64,000 bases of DNA from Acinetobacter bereziniae LMG 1003 = CIP 70.12 (GCF_000368925.1 NZ_KB849756.1:404823-468822), one strand, 5' to 3'. Positions 18,782-27,959 are shown, counted from the stretch's first letter. Numbers and translations are program-made. The notes: a model not told the origin generated them from the sequence alone.

Positions 18782-19744
18782 ATGACCACTCAAATTCCAC
18801 AATACCAAGCAGATATTCTTGGTGCAGGTTATGAACAACTGACTTTAAATTTTCCTGATGATTATGATGGTAAAGTCACCGCAACTCTAGTTCGCAAGCA
18901 AGCAGCTCAATCTACACAGAAAGCCGTACTGTATATTCATGGGTTTATTGACTATTTCTTTCAAACTGAGATGGCAGAGCAATTCAACCAGCATGGTTAT
19001 GACTTTTATGCGCTTGATTTAAGAAAATATGGACGTTCTCATCTCCCTCATCAAAAATATTACTATGTGTTAAATCTGAACGAATATGATGCAGAAATAG
19101 CTCAAGCATTAGAAATAATTGGGCAAGAAGGTCATACAGAGATTGTTTTGGCAGGACATTCGACAGGTGGCTTGATTGCAACCTTATATGCTGCCCACAA
19201 CCCACAACACCCACTCCTTCATGCTTTATGGTGTAACAGCCCATTTTATGACTTCAATATGCCCTCTTGGAAAAAGAAACTGGCACTTCCAAGACTCAGT
19301 GCATTGGGTAAACGTTTACCCAATTTAAAATTCCCAAGTGAATTAAATAAATGGTATGTCACCAGTTTGCATCAAGATTTGCAAGGCGAATGGAACTTTA
19401 GTTTAGAGTGGAAAAAGAAAACTTATCCGAAAGTGTATTTAAGCTTTGTCCATGCAATTTTTGAAGCGCAAAAAGAAATTCATCATGGTGTACGCCTCAA
19501 TATACCGAGTTTAATTATGCATTCACATAAAACCACGTATCCTAAAAAATTTAATCAGGATGCACAGTCTACAGATGTCATTTTAGAAGTGAAAGACATC
19601 ATCAAATATGCCAACAAAATCCAAGGTGATGTTAATGTGATGACCATACAGAATGGTTTACATGATTTAGTTTTATCTGCACCGCCAGTCAGAGCTGAAG
19701 TCTACCAGCAACTGTTTGCATGGCTTACGCAAAAACAGAGTTAA
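18782..19744 (+). CDS. Alpha/beta hydrolase, S33/monoglyceride-lipase-like
   Basis: 320 residues. IHGF oxyanion segment near residue 52, nucleophile elbow GHSTGG with Ser127, a late Asp (about 267-275 region) and His in NGLHDLV as the likely triad. No signal peptide, so cytoplasmic. Similar to the serine aminopeptidase S33 or monoacylglycerol lipase group; could act as an esterase or lysophospholipase. AGGAA lies just before the start. Same strand as the SDR, possibly co-transcribed. Confidence 0.82.
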   Translation: MTTQIPQYQADILGAGYEQLTLNFPDDYDGKVTATLVRKQAAQSTQKAVLYIHGFIDYFFQTEMAEQFNQHGYDFYALDLRKYGRSHLPHQKYYYVLNLNEYDAEIAQALEIIGQEGHTEIVLAGHSTGGLIATLYAAHNPQHPLLHALWCNSPFYDFNMPSWKKKLALPRLSALGKRLPNLKFPSELNKWYVTSLHQDLQGEWNFSLEWKKKTYPKVYLSFVHAIFEAQKEIHHGVRLNIPSLIMHSHKTTYPKKFNQDAQSTDVILEVKDIIKYANKIQGDVNVMTIQNGLHDLVLSAPPVRAEVYQQLFAWLTQKQS

Positions 19745-19795
19745 GCTGAATGAGTTCATCACCTTTTGTTTGATGATGCACTCAGAACTTGCCAA

Positions 19796-20977
19796 TCAAT
19801 GCTCATCTTTATATTTCATGAGCATCTGATGGGCTGGGTGCCCTACTGGTGTTAACTCAATCAAGCGCTCCACCGCATCGATTGCCTCGGGGAAATGCGC
19901 CAAATGTTTCAGTAATACATCTGTTTCATTGGCTTTAAAAATTGCTTCACTCAATCGTGATTCCAAACAATCTCGCCAAGCAGATAAAAACGGACTTTCT
20001 GTTTTAGCTAAAAAAACGCCTTTGCATAATTTTAATGCAGATTCGATATATCCTGCATCCAATGCATTTTCAGCTTGTAAAAAGTCAGCTTCAACATGAG
20101 CCAACAAACGATAAGGTCGTGACCCTAACATGCCCCCTAAAATATCTCTCAATTGAGACATTTCAGCTTTTAAAGTACCCACACTGACTTTACGCTCGCC
20201 ATATAAAGCTTGATGTAAATTTTCCAAATTCATACCTTGGGGGCATAATGCAAGTATAGTCAAAATCTCGATTTGACGTGGCGTCAAGACCACAATTTTG
20301 CCATTGAATAAAACTTGCGGAACAGCGAAGGCACGAATAAATAAATGTTGTTGTTGAAATTCAAGTAATGCAGATTGGATAATTGAAGCACAACGTTCAG
20401 CAGCCAATAAACCCAAACTGTTGTGATAGTTCCATGTAGTCGAAAGATCAATGACACCCAAAACTTGTTTGGAATATGGATCTATAATCGGTGATGCATA
20501 ACATACCCAATCATGTACAGAAGACATAAAGTGTTCGTTAGAAAACACGCAACTCGATTGCTGGGTTTTCAATGAAAGTGCCAAGGCATTGGTTCCAACC
20601 AAATCCTCTCGCCATTGTCCCCCTGCAATAAAATGCACGCGTTCTGCTGCATTACGCATTTGACCACTAGCAGCCGACCAAATGATGGTACTACCTATAT
20701 CACCCACAGCAGCGACCATTGCAGATTGTTCCGCAATATGCGTCAACTCATCACTGCAATGTTCAATCGCTCTTTCTAATACAGTTTTACGTTCTTGCTT
20801 GACACTCATTAAAGGTGCAGCTTCACGATCTTTAGGAATTGCAGCTGAATTAGAGCGCTGCCATGAACTTAAAATACTCTGTCCAAGTTGATCAGCATGT
20901 TTTAAAGACAAACTACTGCTTTGACGTAACTGTTCGATTAAACTTCGTTTATGTGCTAACTCTTGTTGGCTTAACAT
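19796..20977 (-). CDS. GAF-domain transcription regulator with SARP-like C-terminus
   Basis: 393 residues. Residues about 30-205 match the AcoR N-terminal sensor region, including the hallmarks LVGTNAL, CYASPIIDPYSKQVLGVIDLS and a late helix. Where AcoR has a sigma54 AAA+ domain, this protein instead has a winged-helix-like segment at about 225-285 (LTPRQIEILTILAL, GTLKAEMSQLRDILGG) and a helical tail at 290-393 that resembles the activator domain of SARP/AfsR proteins. It is divergent from the aldehyde dehydrogenase gene, so it probably controls that gene in response to an aldehyde or alcohol; inferred from position. Confidence 0.8.
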   Translation of the reverse strand: MLSQQELAHKRSLIEQLRQSSSLSLKHADQLGQSILSSWQRSNSAAIPKDREAAPLMSVKQERKTVLERAIEHCSDELTHIAEQSAMVAAVGDIGSTIIWSAASGQMRNAAERVHFIAGGQWREDLVGTNALALSLKTQQSSCVFSNEHFMSSVHDWVCYASPIIDPYSKQVLGVIDLSTTWNYHNSLGLLAAERCASIIQSALLEFQQQHLFIRAFAVPQVLFNGKIVVLTPRQIEILTILALCPQGMNLENLHQALYGERKVSVGTLKAEMSQLRDILGGMLGSRPYRLLAHVEADFLQAENALDAGYIESALKLCKGVFLAKTESPFLSAWRDCLESRLSEAIFKANETDVLLKHLAHFPEAIDAVERLIELTPVGHPAHQMLMKYKDEH

Positions 20978-21335
20978 ACGCTACATTCCTCTGTAATTTG
21001 TCCAAAAATATCCGATTCCCTTCTGTTATTTTTATCCAACGGAACTGCTTATAAATCACTCTAGCACACTATCATCTTTACATTCACCTTGGTCAACACA
21101 ACTAATACCAAAGCGTTAGAATAAAATCTTTTTTATCAATATTTAGCTGCTTTTCAACAAACAAGAAAACACTTTCAAAAATTAAATCATAGCGCAAATT
21201 TCTTTAGATTTTCATCCAACCTTTCTCCTACCTTTGACTCTCTATGCTCAAGCTATCATGTAAACAATCACTGTTCATACATGCAATATCCAGCAAATCA
21301 TGAATGATCATGAAAATAAGTAAAGGGATACTCTT
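20978..21335. promoter_or_regulatory. Divergent regulator/aldehyde dehydrogenase spacer
   Basis: 358 bases between the GAF regulator and the aldehyde dehydrogenase. No gene seen. Contains CTCCTACCTTT near 21225, complementary to the GGTAGG motif found upstream of the alcohol dehydrogenase, and inverted sequence ATCATGAATGATCATGA near 21298. Probable control region; sites are not proven. Confidence 0.45.
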
Positions 21336-22847
21336 ATGCGTTATGTCGATCCAAACCAACCTGGTTCAAAGGTTCAGTTTAAAGCTCAATATGAAAACTT
21401 CATTGATGGCAAATGGGTAGCACCCGTCAAAGGTCAATACTTTGACAATATCTCACCCGTAGATGGTAAAGCTTTTACTAAAATTCCACGTTCTTCCGCT
21501 GAGGACATCGAACTTGCCTTAGATGCAGCACATAAAGCGAAAGCCTCTTGGAACAAAGCATCTTCAACAACACGTTCTAATTTACTGTTAAAAATCGCAG
21601 ATCGTTTAGAAGAAAATTTAGAGTTATTGGCAGTTGCTGAAACCTGGGAAAACGGTAAACCAATTCGTGAAACACTTGCCGCGGATATTCCTTTGGCGAT
21701 TGACCACTTCCGTTATTTTGCAGGTTGTTTACGTGCTCAAGAAGGTGGCATATCTGAGATTGATGAAGATACGATTGCCTATCATTTCCACGAGCCTTTG
21801 GGTGTAGTGGGTCAGATTATCCCATGGAATTTCCCAATTCTCATGGCTGCATGGAAGCTTGCACCTGCACTTGCAGCAGGTAACTGTATTGTTTTAAAAC
21901 CTGCTGAACAAACACCATCGAGTATTTTGGTGCTTGCTGAACTGATTCAAGATATTTTACCGCCAGGTGTACTCAATATTGTCAATGGTTACGGTGTTGA
22001 AGTAGGTCGTCCACTGGCTACCAATCCACGCATTGCTAAAATTGCATTTACAGGTTCAACTGCTGTTGGACAAATGATTATGCAATATGCAACCGAAAAT
22101 ATTATTCCTGTTACGCTTGAACTCGGCGGTAAGTCTCCAAACATCTTCTTTGAAGATGTGATGGATAAAGATGATGACTATTTAGACAAGGCACTTGAAG
22201 GTTTTGCAATGTTTGCATTGAACCAAGGTGAAGTGTGTACTTGTCCATCTCGCGCATTGGTTCAAGAAAGTATCGCTGATAAATTCTTGGAATTGGCAGT
22301 CGAACGTGTAAAACGTATCAAGACAGGTCATCCTTTAGATACAGACACCATGATTGGTGCACAAGCTTCTGAAGAACAACAAAATAAAATTCTGGGTTGT
22401 ATTGCAACAGGTCGTGCTGAAGGTGCACAACTGCTTACAGGTGGTGGAGATCGCCAAGAAGTTGGACAAGGTTTCTATATTGAGCCAACGATTTTTAAAG
22501 GCGACAACAGCATGAAAATTTTCCAAGAAGAAATTTTTGGACCTGTATTGTCGGTTACAACCTTTAAAGATTATGATGATGCAATCAAAATTGCCAACGA
22601 TACCATGTATGGCTTAGGTGCAGGTGTATGGTCACGTTCAGCGCATACATCTTACCGTGCAGGTCGTGCAATTGAAGCGGGTCGTGTATGGACCAACTGC
22701 TACCATATCTATCCTGCCCATGCTGCATTTGGTGGTTATAAAAAATCAGGTATTGGTCGTGAAAATCACAAGATGATGTTAGATCATTATCAACAAACCA
22801 AAAATTTATTGGTGAGCTACTCAACCAAAGCAATGGGTTTCTTCTAA
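21336..22847 (+). CDS. Aldehyde dehydrogenase, AcoD/ExaC type
   Basis: 503-residue NAD-dependent aldehyde dehydrogenase. PWNFP (163-167) and the FTGSTAVG cofactor loop, general base Glu262 in LELGGKSPN, and catalytic Cys301 within ALNQGEVCTCPSR. The NQGEVCTCPSR signature and length place it with the acetaldehyde dehydrogenases AcoD and ExaC. It would oxidise the aldehyde made by the upstream alcohol dehydrogenase to the acid. Divergent from an AcoR-like regulator and closed by a strong terminator, so a single-gene unit. Confidence 0.93.
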   Translation: MRYVDPNQPGSKVQFKAQYENFIDGKWVAPVKGQYFDNISPVDGKAFTKIPRSSAEDIELALDAAHKAKASWNKASSTTRSNLLLKIADRLEENLELLAVAETWENGKPIRETLAADIPLAIDHFRYFAGCLRAQEGGISEIDEDTIAYHFHEPLGVVGQIIPWNFPILMAAWKLAPALAAGNCIVLKPAEQTPSSILVLAELIQDILPPGVLNIVNGYGVEVGRPLATNPRIAKIAFTGSTAVGQMIMQYATENIIPVTLELGGKSPNIFFEDVMDKDDDYLDKALEGFAMFALNQGEVCTCPSRALVQESIADKFLELAVERVKRIKTGHPLDTDTMIGAQASEEQQNKILGCIATGRAEGAQLLTGGGDRQEVGQGFYIEPTIFKGDNSMKIFQEEIFGPVLSVTTFKDYDDAIKIANDTMYGLGAGVWSRSAHTSYRAGRAIEAGRVWTNCYHIYPAHAAFGGYKKSGIGRENHKMMLDHYQQTKNLLVSYSTKAMGFF

Positions 22848-22873
22848 GTTCTTAGCTTGGTTTTGATTCATAG

Positions 22874-22899
22874 AAAAGCGAACTACGGTTCGCTTTTTT
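22874..22899 (+). terminator. Intrinsic terminator after aldehyde dehydrogenase
   Basis: AAAAGCGAAC, loop TACG, GTTCGCTTTTTT, 27 bases past the stop codon. Confidence 0.92.
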
Positions 22900-23426
22900 A
22901 ATTACATGATTTAAATATTTATACAGGTTTAATCATCATTTTAGCTTAAACAGTTATTATTTTATTTAACCTGAGTTCGATGTAATTAAATCTCTAACTC
23001 ATTGAAAAAATAATAAATCTCCATGGAGTCTTGCTGCGTTTTCATCCAATTTTAGGATAAGGAGCGGAGCTCCGCAAGCGCAACCATCAATAGCGTTTCA
23101 TTTCTCTTGATCAATAAAATGAAAGCGATCAATAGATTGTTTGATGATCTAAAGCTTACACTGCCATGCTTTACTTCTAAAGTTTAAATTGTTTTGCGTA
23201 GACGATGCCTCACTTTTCAGAGATGAAAAGTGACAAAAATCTTTCGTTGAGCGAGGGGTACATCCTCATACCCCCGCTCAACATGGCGACATCCATGTCG
23301 CCTCACGATAGCAAAACCATCTATGATTCAAAAGTACAAAATAAATGAATCATCCAAATCACTTGTATGAATAATCAGGCGGTTTGGCTGTATCATCTTT
23401 CATCAAAAATTTTTATCGAACTCAGC
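22900..23426. other. Gene-free spacer with hairpin cluster
   Basis: About 530 bases without a supported gene between the aldehyde dehydrogenase terminator and the 112-residue protein gene. Its centre holds the hairpin cluster given as a repeat. Nothing codes on either strand. Confidence 0.6.
23064..23302. repeat. Intergenic cluster of strong hairpins
   Basis: Four stems in 240 bases: the 12-bp palindrome GCGGAGCTCCGC (23064-23075); CACTTTTCA/TGAAAAGTG (23211-23232, loop GAGA); GTTGAGCG-GGGTA with its partner (23246-23260 and 23269-23282); and GGCGACAT/ATGTCGCC (23285-23302, two-base loop). The G+C content is locally higher than around it. Such composite stems are typical of dispersed intergenic repeats in Acinetobacter; copy number in the genome cannot be seen here. 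Confidence 0.6.
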
Positions 23427-23765
23427 TTATTGAGCTATAGGATTTAACCAAACATCTTCATAACCATGTTTATCAATAATCACCTGAAAACCTGGTTCAA
23501 GCGCCAAATAAGGTAAAATTTCAGGTAAGTATTGATGCAAATGAGATACATGCATCGCTTGATAAAAATCAGACGCTGAAGAATATTCACCACAATGAAT
23601 AAACCAAGATACATTTTCCTCTTTTTCAAGAACCATACGTACTGCATAAATTGGTTGTTGACCTAAACTTTGCATTGCAAAAGCCACCATCTCCATATCA
23701 TCAAGCGGGATATATTCTGAATTATATTTCTCACAAATTTGTTTTTGTAAATCTTCTAAATGCAT
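23427..23765 (-). CDS. Small acidic protein, possibly Imm33/DUF2185-like
   Basis: 112 residues, soluble and acidic, no signal peptide. The C-terminal half (WFIHCGEYS near 53-61, then HLHQYLPEILPYLALEPGFQ and GYEDVW) resembles a family of small proteins that includes predicted polymorphic-toxin immunity proteins (Imm33/DUF2185-like). No toxin gene is adjacent, so either it is an orphan immunity gene or a housekeeping relative. Family recognition is from memory of motif pattern and moderate. Adjacent to a small membrane protein gene on the same strand, with an 81-base gap. Confidence 0.6.
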   Translation of the reverse strand: MHLEDLQKQICEKYNSEYIPLDDMEMVAFAMQSLGQQPIYAVRMVLEKEENVSWFIHCGEYSSASDFYQAMHVSHLHQYLPEILPYLALEPGFQVIIDKHGYEDVWLNPIAQ

Positions 23766-23846
23766 AGATCAAAATCCATAAACTCTTATTAACACACACT
23801 TTTTTGCTTATAAAACAGTAACGCTACGATAATGCTATTCATTGCT

Positions 23847-24269
23847 TTATCTATATTTACGCCACAATAATTTTATGCTTTCAAAGCTATAGCCTAACGT
23901 TGCTCTTAAATTCAACATCAATAACATGGTTAAAAATACAACCAGAAACATGAAAATACGTTGCGTATAGAAGTTCTGCTCACCAAGTGTTTTATATTTG
24001 TTCAATGCCAAATATAAAATAAAAAATAATCCATAAAAAAATAATTGAAAGTATATTTTATAGCTAAACTTTTTTTCTACGGTATCAGCCAATACCAAAG
24101 ACATAAAAAATGCAGAAAAAGCAGTAAAAAAAAGAAAGCCAAGTACCCATAAAACCTCAAAACCTTTGATAAAACCAATTGCCCATAAACAAAGATTGGC
24201 AATAATCAGGCAAAATATAAATGCTTTTTTTGGTTGTTCTAATAATTTATAGAACAATTGAGCCATCAT
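23847..24269 (-). CDS. Small four-helix membrane protein
   Basis: 140 residues if started at the ATG preceded by AGGTAG; an in-frame ATG nine codons upstream is possible. Four hydrophobic helices are visible (about residues 18-37, 42-65, 75-92 and 105-125). No family recognised. The last residues are basic. Lies between the 112-residue protein and the LysR gene, all on the minus strand. Confidence 0.6.
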   Translation of the reverse strand: MMAQLFYKLLEQPKKAFIFCLIIANLCLWAIGFIKGFEVLWVLGFLFFTAFSAFFMSLVLADTVEKKFSYKIYFQLFFYGLFFILYLALNKYKTLGEQNFYTQRIFMFLVVFLTMLLMLNLRATLGYSFESIKLLWRKYR

Positions 24270-24325
24270 CTTTCTACCTATTTTTTGCAAAAACATCCAA
24301 AGAGATTTTTAGTTTCAAAAACCTG

Positions 24326-25198
24326 TTAAACCGTCTGAGCAATATCAATAAACGCTTGCGCAATTGGACTGATTTGCTTTTTATTTTTTACAGCCAAACC
24401 TATAGATCGCTTAACATTTGGAGACAACGGCATCTTTTGTACATTTGGAAAAAGAGTCATCAAATCCTTATTTAGCGCCATATCTGCAACAATTGATACA
24501 CCAGCATTATTATTCACCATATTAATAATGGTTAAAATTTGAGAAAAATAGCTTTTAATCTTTGGACTTAAATTTGCTTTTCTAAACATCTCAGTCACGT
24601 GATTCTGACTCCCCGCAGAGGTCATTAAAAAAGGATATTCAACCAGTTCATTTAATCTCACTGCACTGTGTTGAGCCAATGGATTTGACTTGGGAATGAG
24701 GGCAATAAAAATATCTTCAATTACTGGAAAAGTATCAAAACGTTCTTCAGGCAATACCACAAAACCCACATCAATTGTACGATCATGAATCCATTGTGAA
24801 ATATCTTTGTCAGTTCCCTCTTTGATAAACACTTCAATATTTGGAAACTGCAAACTAAATTTCTCTAATATTAAGGGAATGAGTACATTAGAAGAAGATG
24901 CACCGAATGATCCAATTCTCAATGTTCCTGAATGAAAACCATGTATGTCAGAGATTTCTTGTTTTAAAAGATTAGATGTATTTAGAATTTCTTTGGCATG
25001 AACTAAAAGCCTAATCCCTACTTCAGTCAGCTCAACTTCATTATGATTGCGATAAAAAAGTGTTACAGCCCACTCTTGCTCCAAACCTTTAATTGCATGT
25101 GATATTGCAGACTGAGTGATTTGCAAGCGTTGTGCTGCCCCTGTAAAGCTTTTTTGTTCAGCCAGCATGGCAAAGATGCTGAGTTGGGTAAATGTCAT
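24326..25198 (-). CDS. LysR-family transcription regulator
   Basis: 290 residues from the chosen ATG (an ATG five codons upstream is in frame). N-terminal winged helix-turn-helix with LSIFAMLAEQKSFTGAAQRLQITQSAISHAIKGLE is typical, followed by a periplasmic-binding-like effector domain of normal length. Divergent from an AEC-family permease 137 bases away, the classic arrangement for a LysR regulator and its target. Effector unknown. Confidence 0.92.
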   Translation of the reverse strand: MTFTQLSIFAMLAEQKSFTGAAQRLQITQSAISHAIKGLEQEWAVTLFYRNHNEVELTEVGIRLLVHAKEILNTSNLLKQEISDIHGFHSGTLRIGSFGASSSNVLIPLILEKFSLQFPNIEVFIKEGTDKDISQWIHDRTIDVGFVVLPEERFDTFPVIEDIFIALIPKSNPLAQHSAVRLNELVEYPFLMTSAGSQNHVTEMFRKANLSPKIKSYFSQILTIINMVNNNAGVSIVADMALNKDLMTLFPNVQKMPLSPNVKRSIGLAVKNKKQISPIAQAFIDIAQTV

Positions 25199-25335
25199 GG
25201 CTACTCTATCCATGAGTAAAAACTCATTTTACCATGAATCGACATAAGTCATATTCTTTATCTAAAGTTACATACGTCGCGCCTAAACTGATATCTAAAT
25301 CACTTGTTCGGCTAATTTTGTATAGAGCATTCAGC

Positions 25336-26253
25336 ATGTTGCAAATGATTCAAATTCTGTTTCCATCCATTGCATTAATTGGTTTAGGTTTTTATCTATT
25401 CCAATCTGGCACAATTGATGAAAAATTCTGGAATGGTGCAGAAAAGCTCAACTACTATATTTTATTTCCAGCCTTGTTATTTAGCTCTCTTGCCAATGCA
25501 GATATGAATATGGGACATCTGCATAGTATTTTAGCTATGATTTTTTTAATAATGGCGCTGATCGTCGTCACTGTCTATTTATTTGCAAAATTGAATCATA
25601 CACCTGTGGCACAAATTGGAGTGTATATACAGAGCTTGATTCGTTTTAATACCTATTTGGGTTTATCCATTGCGACAAGTTTAGATAATCCTGAAATCAA
25701 AAGCATATTGGTCAATATTCTGGCAATTGCAATTCCTGCGGTTAATGTCATTTCCATTCTTTCATTGAGCCCTAAAAATGAGTTAAACATTAAAGCTATC
25801 TTTTTATCTTTAATCAAAAATCCATTAATTAGCTCATGTATTTTTGGCATCGCATTTAACGTCCTACATATTCCAATTTGGTCAGGGTTTGCGAATTTAC
25901 TCAGCGCTTTTTCCAGCAGTAGTCTCATGCTAGGACTGTTATGTGTTGGAACAGCAATACAATTTACAACGCTCAAATATTATCTGAAAAAATCGTTCAT
26001 CATTAGCCTAATCAGATTATTGGTTATTCCACTACTGGCATTTATCATGATGCAATTATTTGCATTTAATGCTTCAGCAGTCATTGCCATTATGATCTTC
26101 TTTTCGATTCCAACGGCATCATCTGCTTATATTTTAACAAAATTATTAAATGGTGATTATCAACTAATGGCTGCAACCATCAGTATGCAAACGGTATTGT
26201 CTGTATTTAGTTTGGCGTTAATTTTGAGTTTATTGCAGTATTTTTATCATTAG
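25336..26253 (+). CDS. AEC-family permease (auxin efflux carrier type)
   Basis: 305 residues with about ten hydrophobic helices, matching the AEC/PIN-like carriers (MleP, YfdV relatives) that move organic acids or amino-acid derivatives across the inner membrane. The start is placed at MLQMIQILFPSIALIGLGF because the protein family begins there; an in-frame ATG at 25234 would add 34 non-hydrophobic residues lying inside the LysR promoter region. Probably controlled by the divergent LysR regulator. Confidence 0.83.
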   Translation: MLQMIQILFPSIALIGLGFYLFQSGTIDEKFWNGAEKLNYYILFPALLFSSLANADMNMGHLHSILAMIFLIMALIVVTVYLFAKLNHTPVAQIGVYIQSLIRFNTYLGLSIATSLDNPEIKSILVNILAIAIPAVNVISILSLSPKNELNIKAIFLSLIKNPLISSCIFGIAFNVLHIPIWSGFANLLSAFSSSSLMLGLLCVGTAIQFTTLKYYLKKSFIISLIRLLVIPLLAFIMMQLFAFNASAVIAIMIFFSIPTASSAYILTKLLNGDYQLMAATISMQTVLSVFSLALILSLLQYFYH

Positions 26254-26347
26254 CAGTTGAACAACAGGTTCTGAGTTTGATCTACTCAATATGAAAAAAG
26301 AACTTCTAACTTGTATAAAATATTTTAAAGCCTACTCAATTACCAAT

Positions 26348-26379
26348 AAAAAGTGCTGTGGTTAATTACAGCACTTTTA
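26348..26379. terminator. Bidirectional terminator between convergent genes
   Basis: AAAAAGTGCTGT and ACAGCACTTTT with an eight-base loop, flanked by A on the left and T on the right, between the convergent permease and HCCA isomerase-like genes. Confidence 0.8.
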
Positions 26380-26455
26380 GCAAAAAACGAAACAATGTAA
26401 TTTCTTCATTGAAGTGGTTAATTCATCAAATATTAATTTAGCCCAAATGATAAGC

Positions 26456-27049
26456 TTATTGTTGATTCAATTCCATTTCAACAAAATGGAGATGATCGAC
26501 ACCCCAAAACATTTCTTTCCCTACAAACCATGTAGGTGCACCAAACACACCGCATTCGATTGCTTCTTCTGTGATTTGCTTCAGTTGCATTTTAACTTGA
26601 TCATCAGATAGCCATATTTGCACCTGTTCAGCACTAAAGCCAAGAGATTCAATCAAATTCATTAATACATCAATATCATTTAAATTTTGTGGATGCCCAA
26701 ACATCGCATCAAATAAAGCATTCAGTACTGTCAAAAAACATTCAGGGCGATAAAGCTGGACCGCAGTAATTATGCGCATCAAATTCAGCGTATTTATTGG
26801 AAAATATGGGTTCATTTGTATTGAAATATCCCAGAGATTTGACCACCGTTGCATATCAACCATCGAATAACGTGCTTTGGCAGGCACAGTCATGGGGCTA
26901 CTATTCCCTGTCGCTTTAAATACGCCACCGAGTAATATCGGTTTCCATACAATCTGTGCTTGATGTAGCTTTGCAATTTTTTGAATCTGATAAAAACCAA
27001 GATAGCTGTATGGGCTTCCTAGATCAAAGTAAAATTCAATCTGTTTCAT
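26456..27049 (-). CDS. DsbA-family 2-hydroxychromene-2-carboxylate isomerase-like protein
   Basis: 197 residues with a thioredoxin-fold GST-kappa/HCCA isomerase pattern: FYFDLGSPYSYLG at the N-terminus, a helical insert in the middle, and GVFGAPTWFVGKEMFWG near 165-181. These enzymes use glutathione to isomerise aromatic degradation intermediates. No naphthalene-type catabolic genes are nearby, so the true substrate is open. Downstream of an SDR on the same strand, 74 bases apart, so likely co-transcribed. Confidence 0.88.
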   Translation of the reverse strand: MKQIEFYFDLGSPYSYLGFYQIQKIAKLHQAQIVWKPILLGGVFKATGNSSPMTVPAKARYSMVDMQRWSNLWDISIQMNPYFPINTLNLMRIITAVQLYRPECFLTVLNALFDAMFGHPQNLNDIDVLMNLIESLGFSAEQVQIWLSDDQVKMQLKQITEEAIECGVFGAPTWFVGKEMFWGVDHLHFVEMELNQQ

Positions 27050-27123
27050 GTTCTATCATCCTTTAGCCTACTCGGCTTATTATTTTAAAAATCCCTTGAT
27101 CAAACTTTCTTCTAGAAAGTGAC

Positions 27124-27870
27124 TTACCACTTCTCAATCCAAGGTCTTAAATCCAATTCATGTGTCCATGAATCTCGTGGTTGCTGAGCAATATGCCAAT
27201 AATTCTCAGCGATGTGTTCAGGATTTAAAATACCATCTTGATCTTTCTTTTCATAAATGTGTGGAAAAGAATTTTTGATAAAATCGGTATCAATTGCACC
27301 GTCAACAACAACATGCGCCACATGAATATTTTGTGGACCAAGTTCACGAGCCATACTTTGTGCAAGCGCTCGAAGTGCATGCTTTGCCCCAGCAAATGCA
27401 GAAAAATATGCAGCGCCACGCAAACCTGCTGTTGCGCCAGTAAATATAATGGTTCCCTGTTGTCGTGTAACCATACGCTTTGCAACTTCACGTCCAGTTA
27501 AAAAAGCAGCAAAACATGCCATTTCCCAAATTTTAAAATATTTACGTGCTGTTTCTTCAAGAATACTACAAGGCACATTTGCACCAATATTAAAAACCAA
27601 CACCTCGATTTGTCCTATATTATTTTCAATATCTTCAATCAATTTAATAACTTGTTCTTCCTTTCGTGCATCTGAAGCAAAACCATAGGCTCGCCCACCT
27701 GCTTCCTCGATCTCATCGATCAGCGGTTGTAACTTTTCCGCATTACGACGGGTCATACAACTGATATAACCGCCCCGGGCAAAGCGCTTGGCAATCGCAC
27801 CTCCTGTTGCATCTCCAGCACCAATGACTAGCGCGACTTTATTACTTTGTCCTTGACTATGAGCTTGCAT
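27124..27870 (-). CDS. Atypical SDR with Phe in place of catalytic Tyr
   Basis: 248 residues. Rossmann motif is the incomplete GAGDATGGAIA; the usual active-site YxxxK is F159xxxK163 (FAGAK), and the catalytic Ser position reads TGATAG. The C-terminal half (LRALAQSMARELGPQNIHVAHVVVDGAIDT) matches the SDR_c10 subgroup, known to lack the tetrad Tyr. It may bind cofactor without standard dehydrogenase chemistry. First gene of a pair with the HCCA-like protein, and divergent from a TetR gene across a palindrome. Confidence 0.85.
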   Translation of the reverse strand: MQAHSQGQSNKVALVIGAGDATGGAIAKRFARGGYISCMTRRNAEKLQPLIDEIEEAGGRAYGFASDARKEEQVIKLIEDIENNIGQIEVLVFNIGANVPCSILEETARKYFKIWEMACFAAFLTGREVAKRMVTRQQGTIIFTGATAGLRGAAYFSAFAGAKHALRALAQSMARELGPQNIHVAHVVVDGAIDTDFIKNSFPHIYEKKDQDGILNPEHIAENYWHIAQQPRDSWTHELDLRPWIEKW

Positions 27871-27886
27871 AATATCACCCTTTTAC

Positions 27887-27920
27887 ATAACGATCGTTAT
27901 TATAACGATTACTATGTTAT
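27887..27920. promoter_or_regulatory. TetR-type operator, divergent
   Basis: Perfect 14-bp palindrome ATAACGATCGTTAT at 27887-27900, followed at 27902-27920 by a weaker palindrome with ATAAC/GTTAT ends. Lies between the divergent SDR and TetR genes, so it is the likely operator controlling both. Confidence 0.75.
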
Positions 27921-27959
27921 AGTTTTAAAACAAGGTCAAGAAAAGATTGATGTAAAACT

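Noticed and set aside
25234..25335. Longer start for the AEC permease
   Set aside because: The extra 34 residues are polar, overlap the LysR promoter region, and the family begins at the MLQMIQ start.
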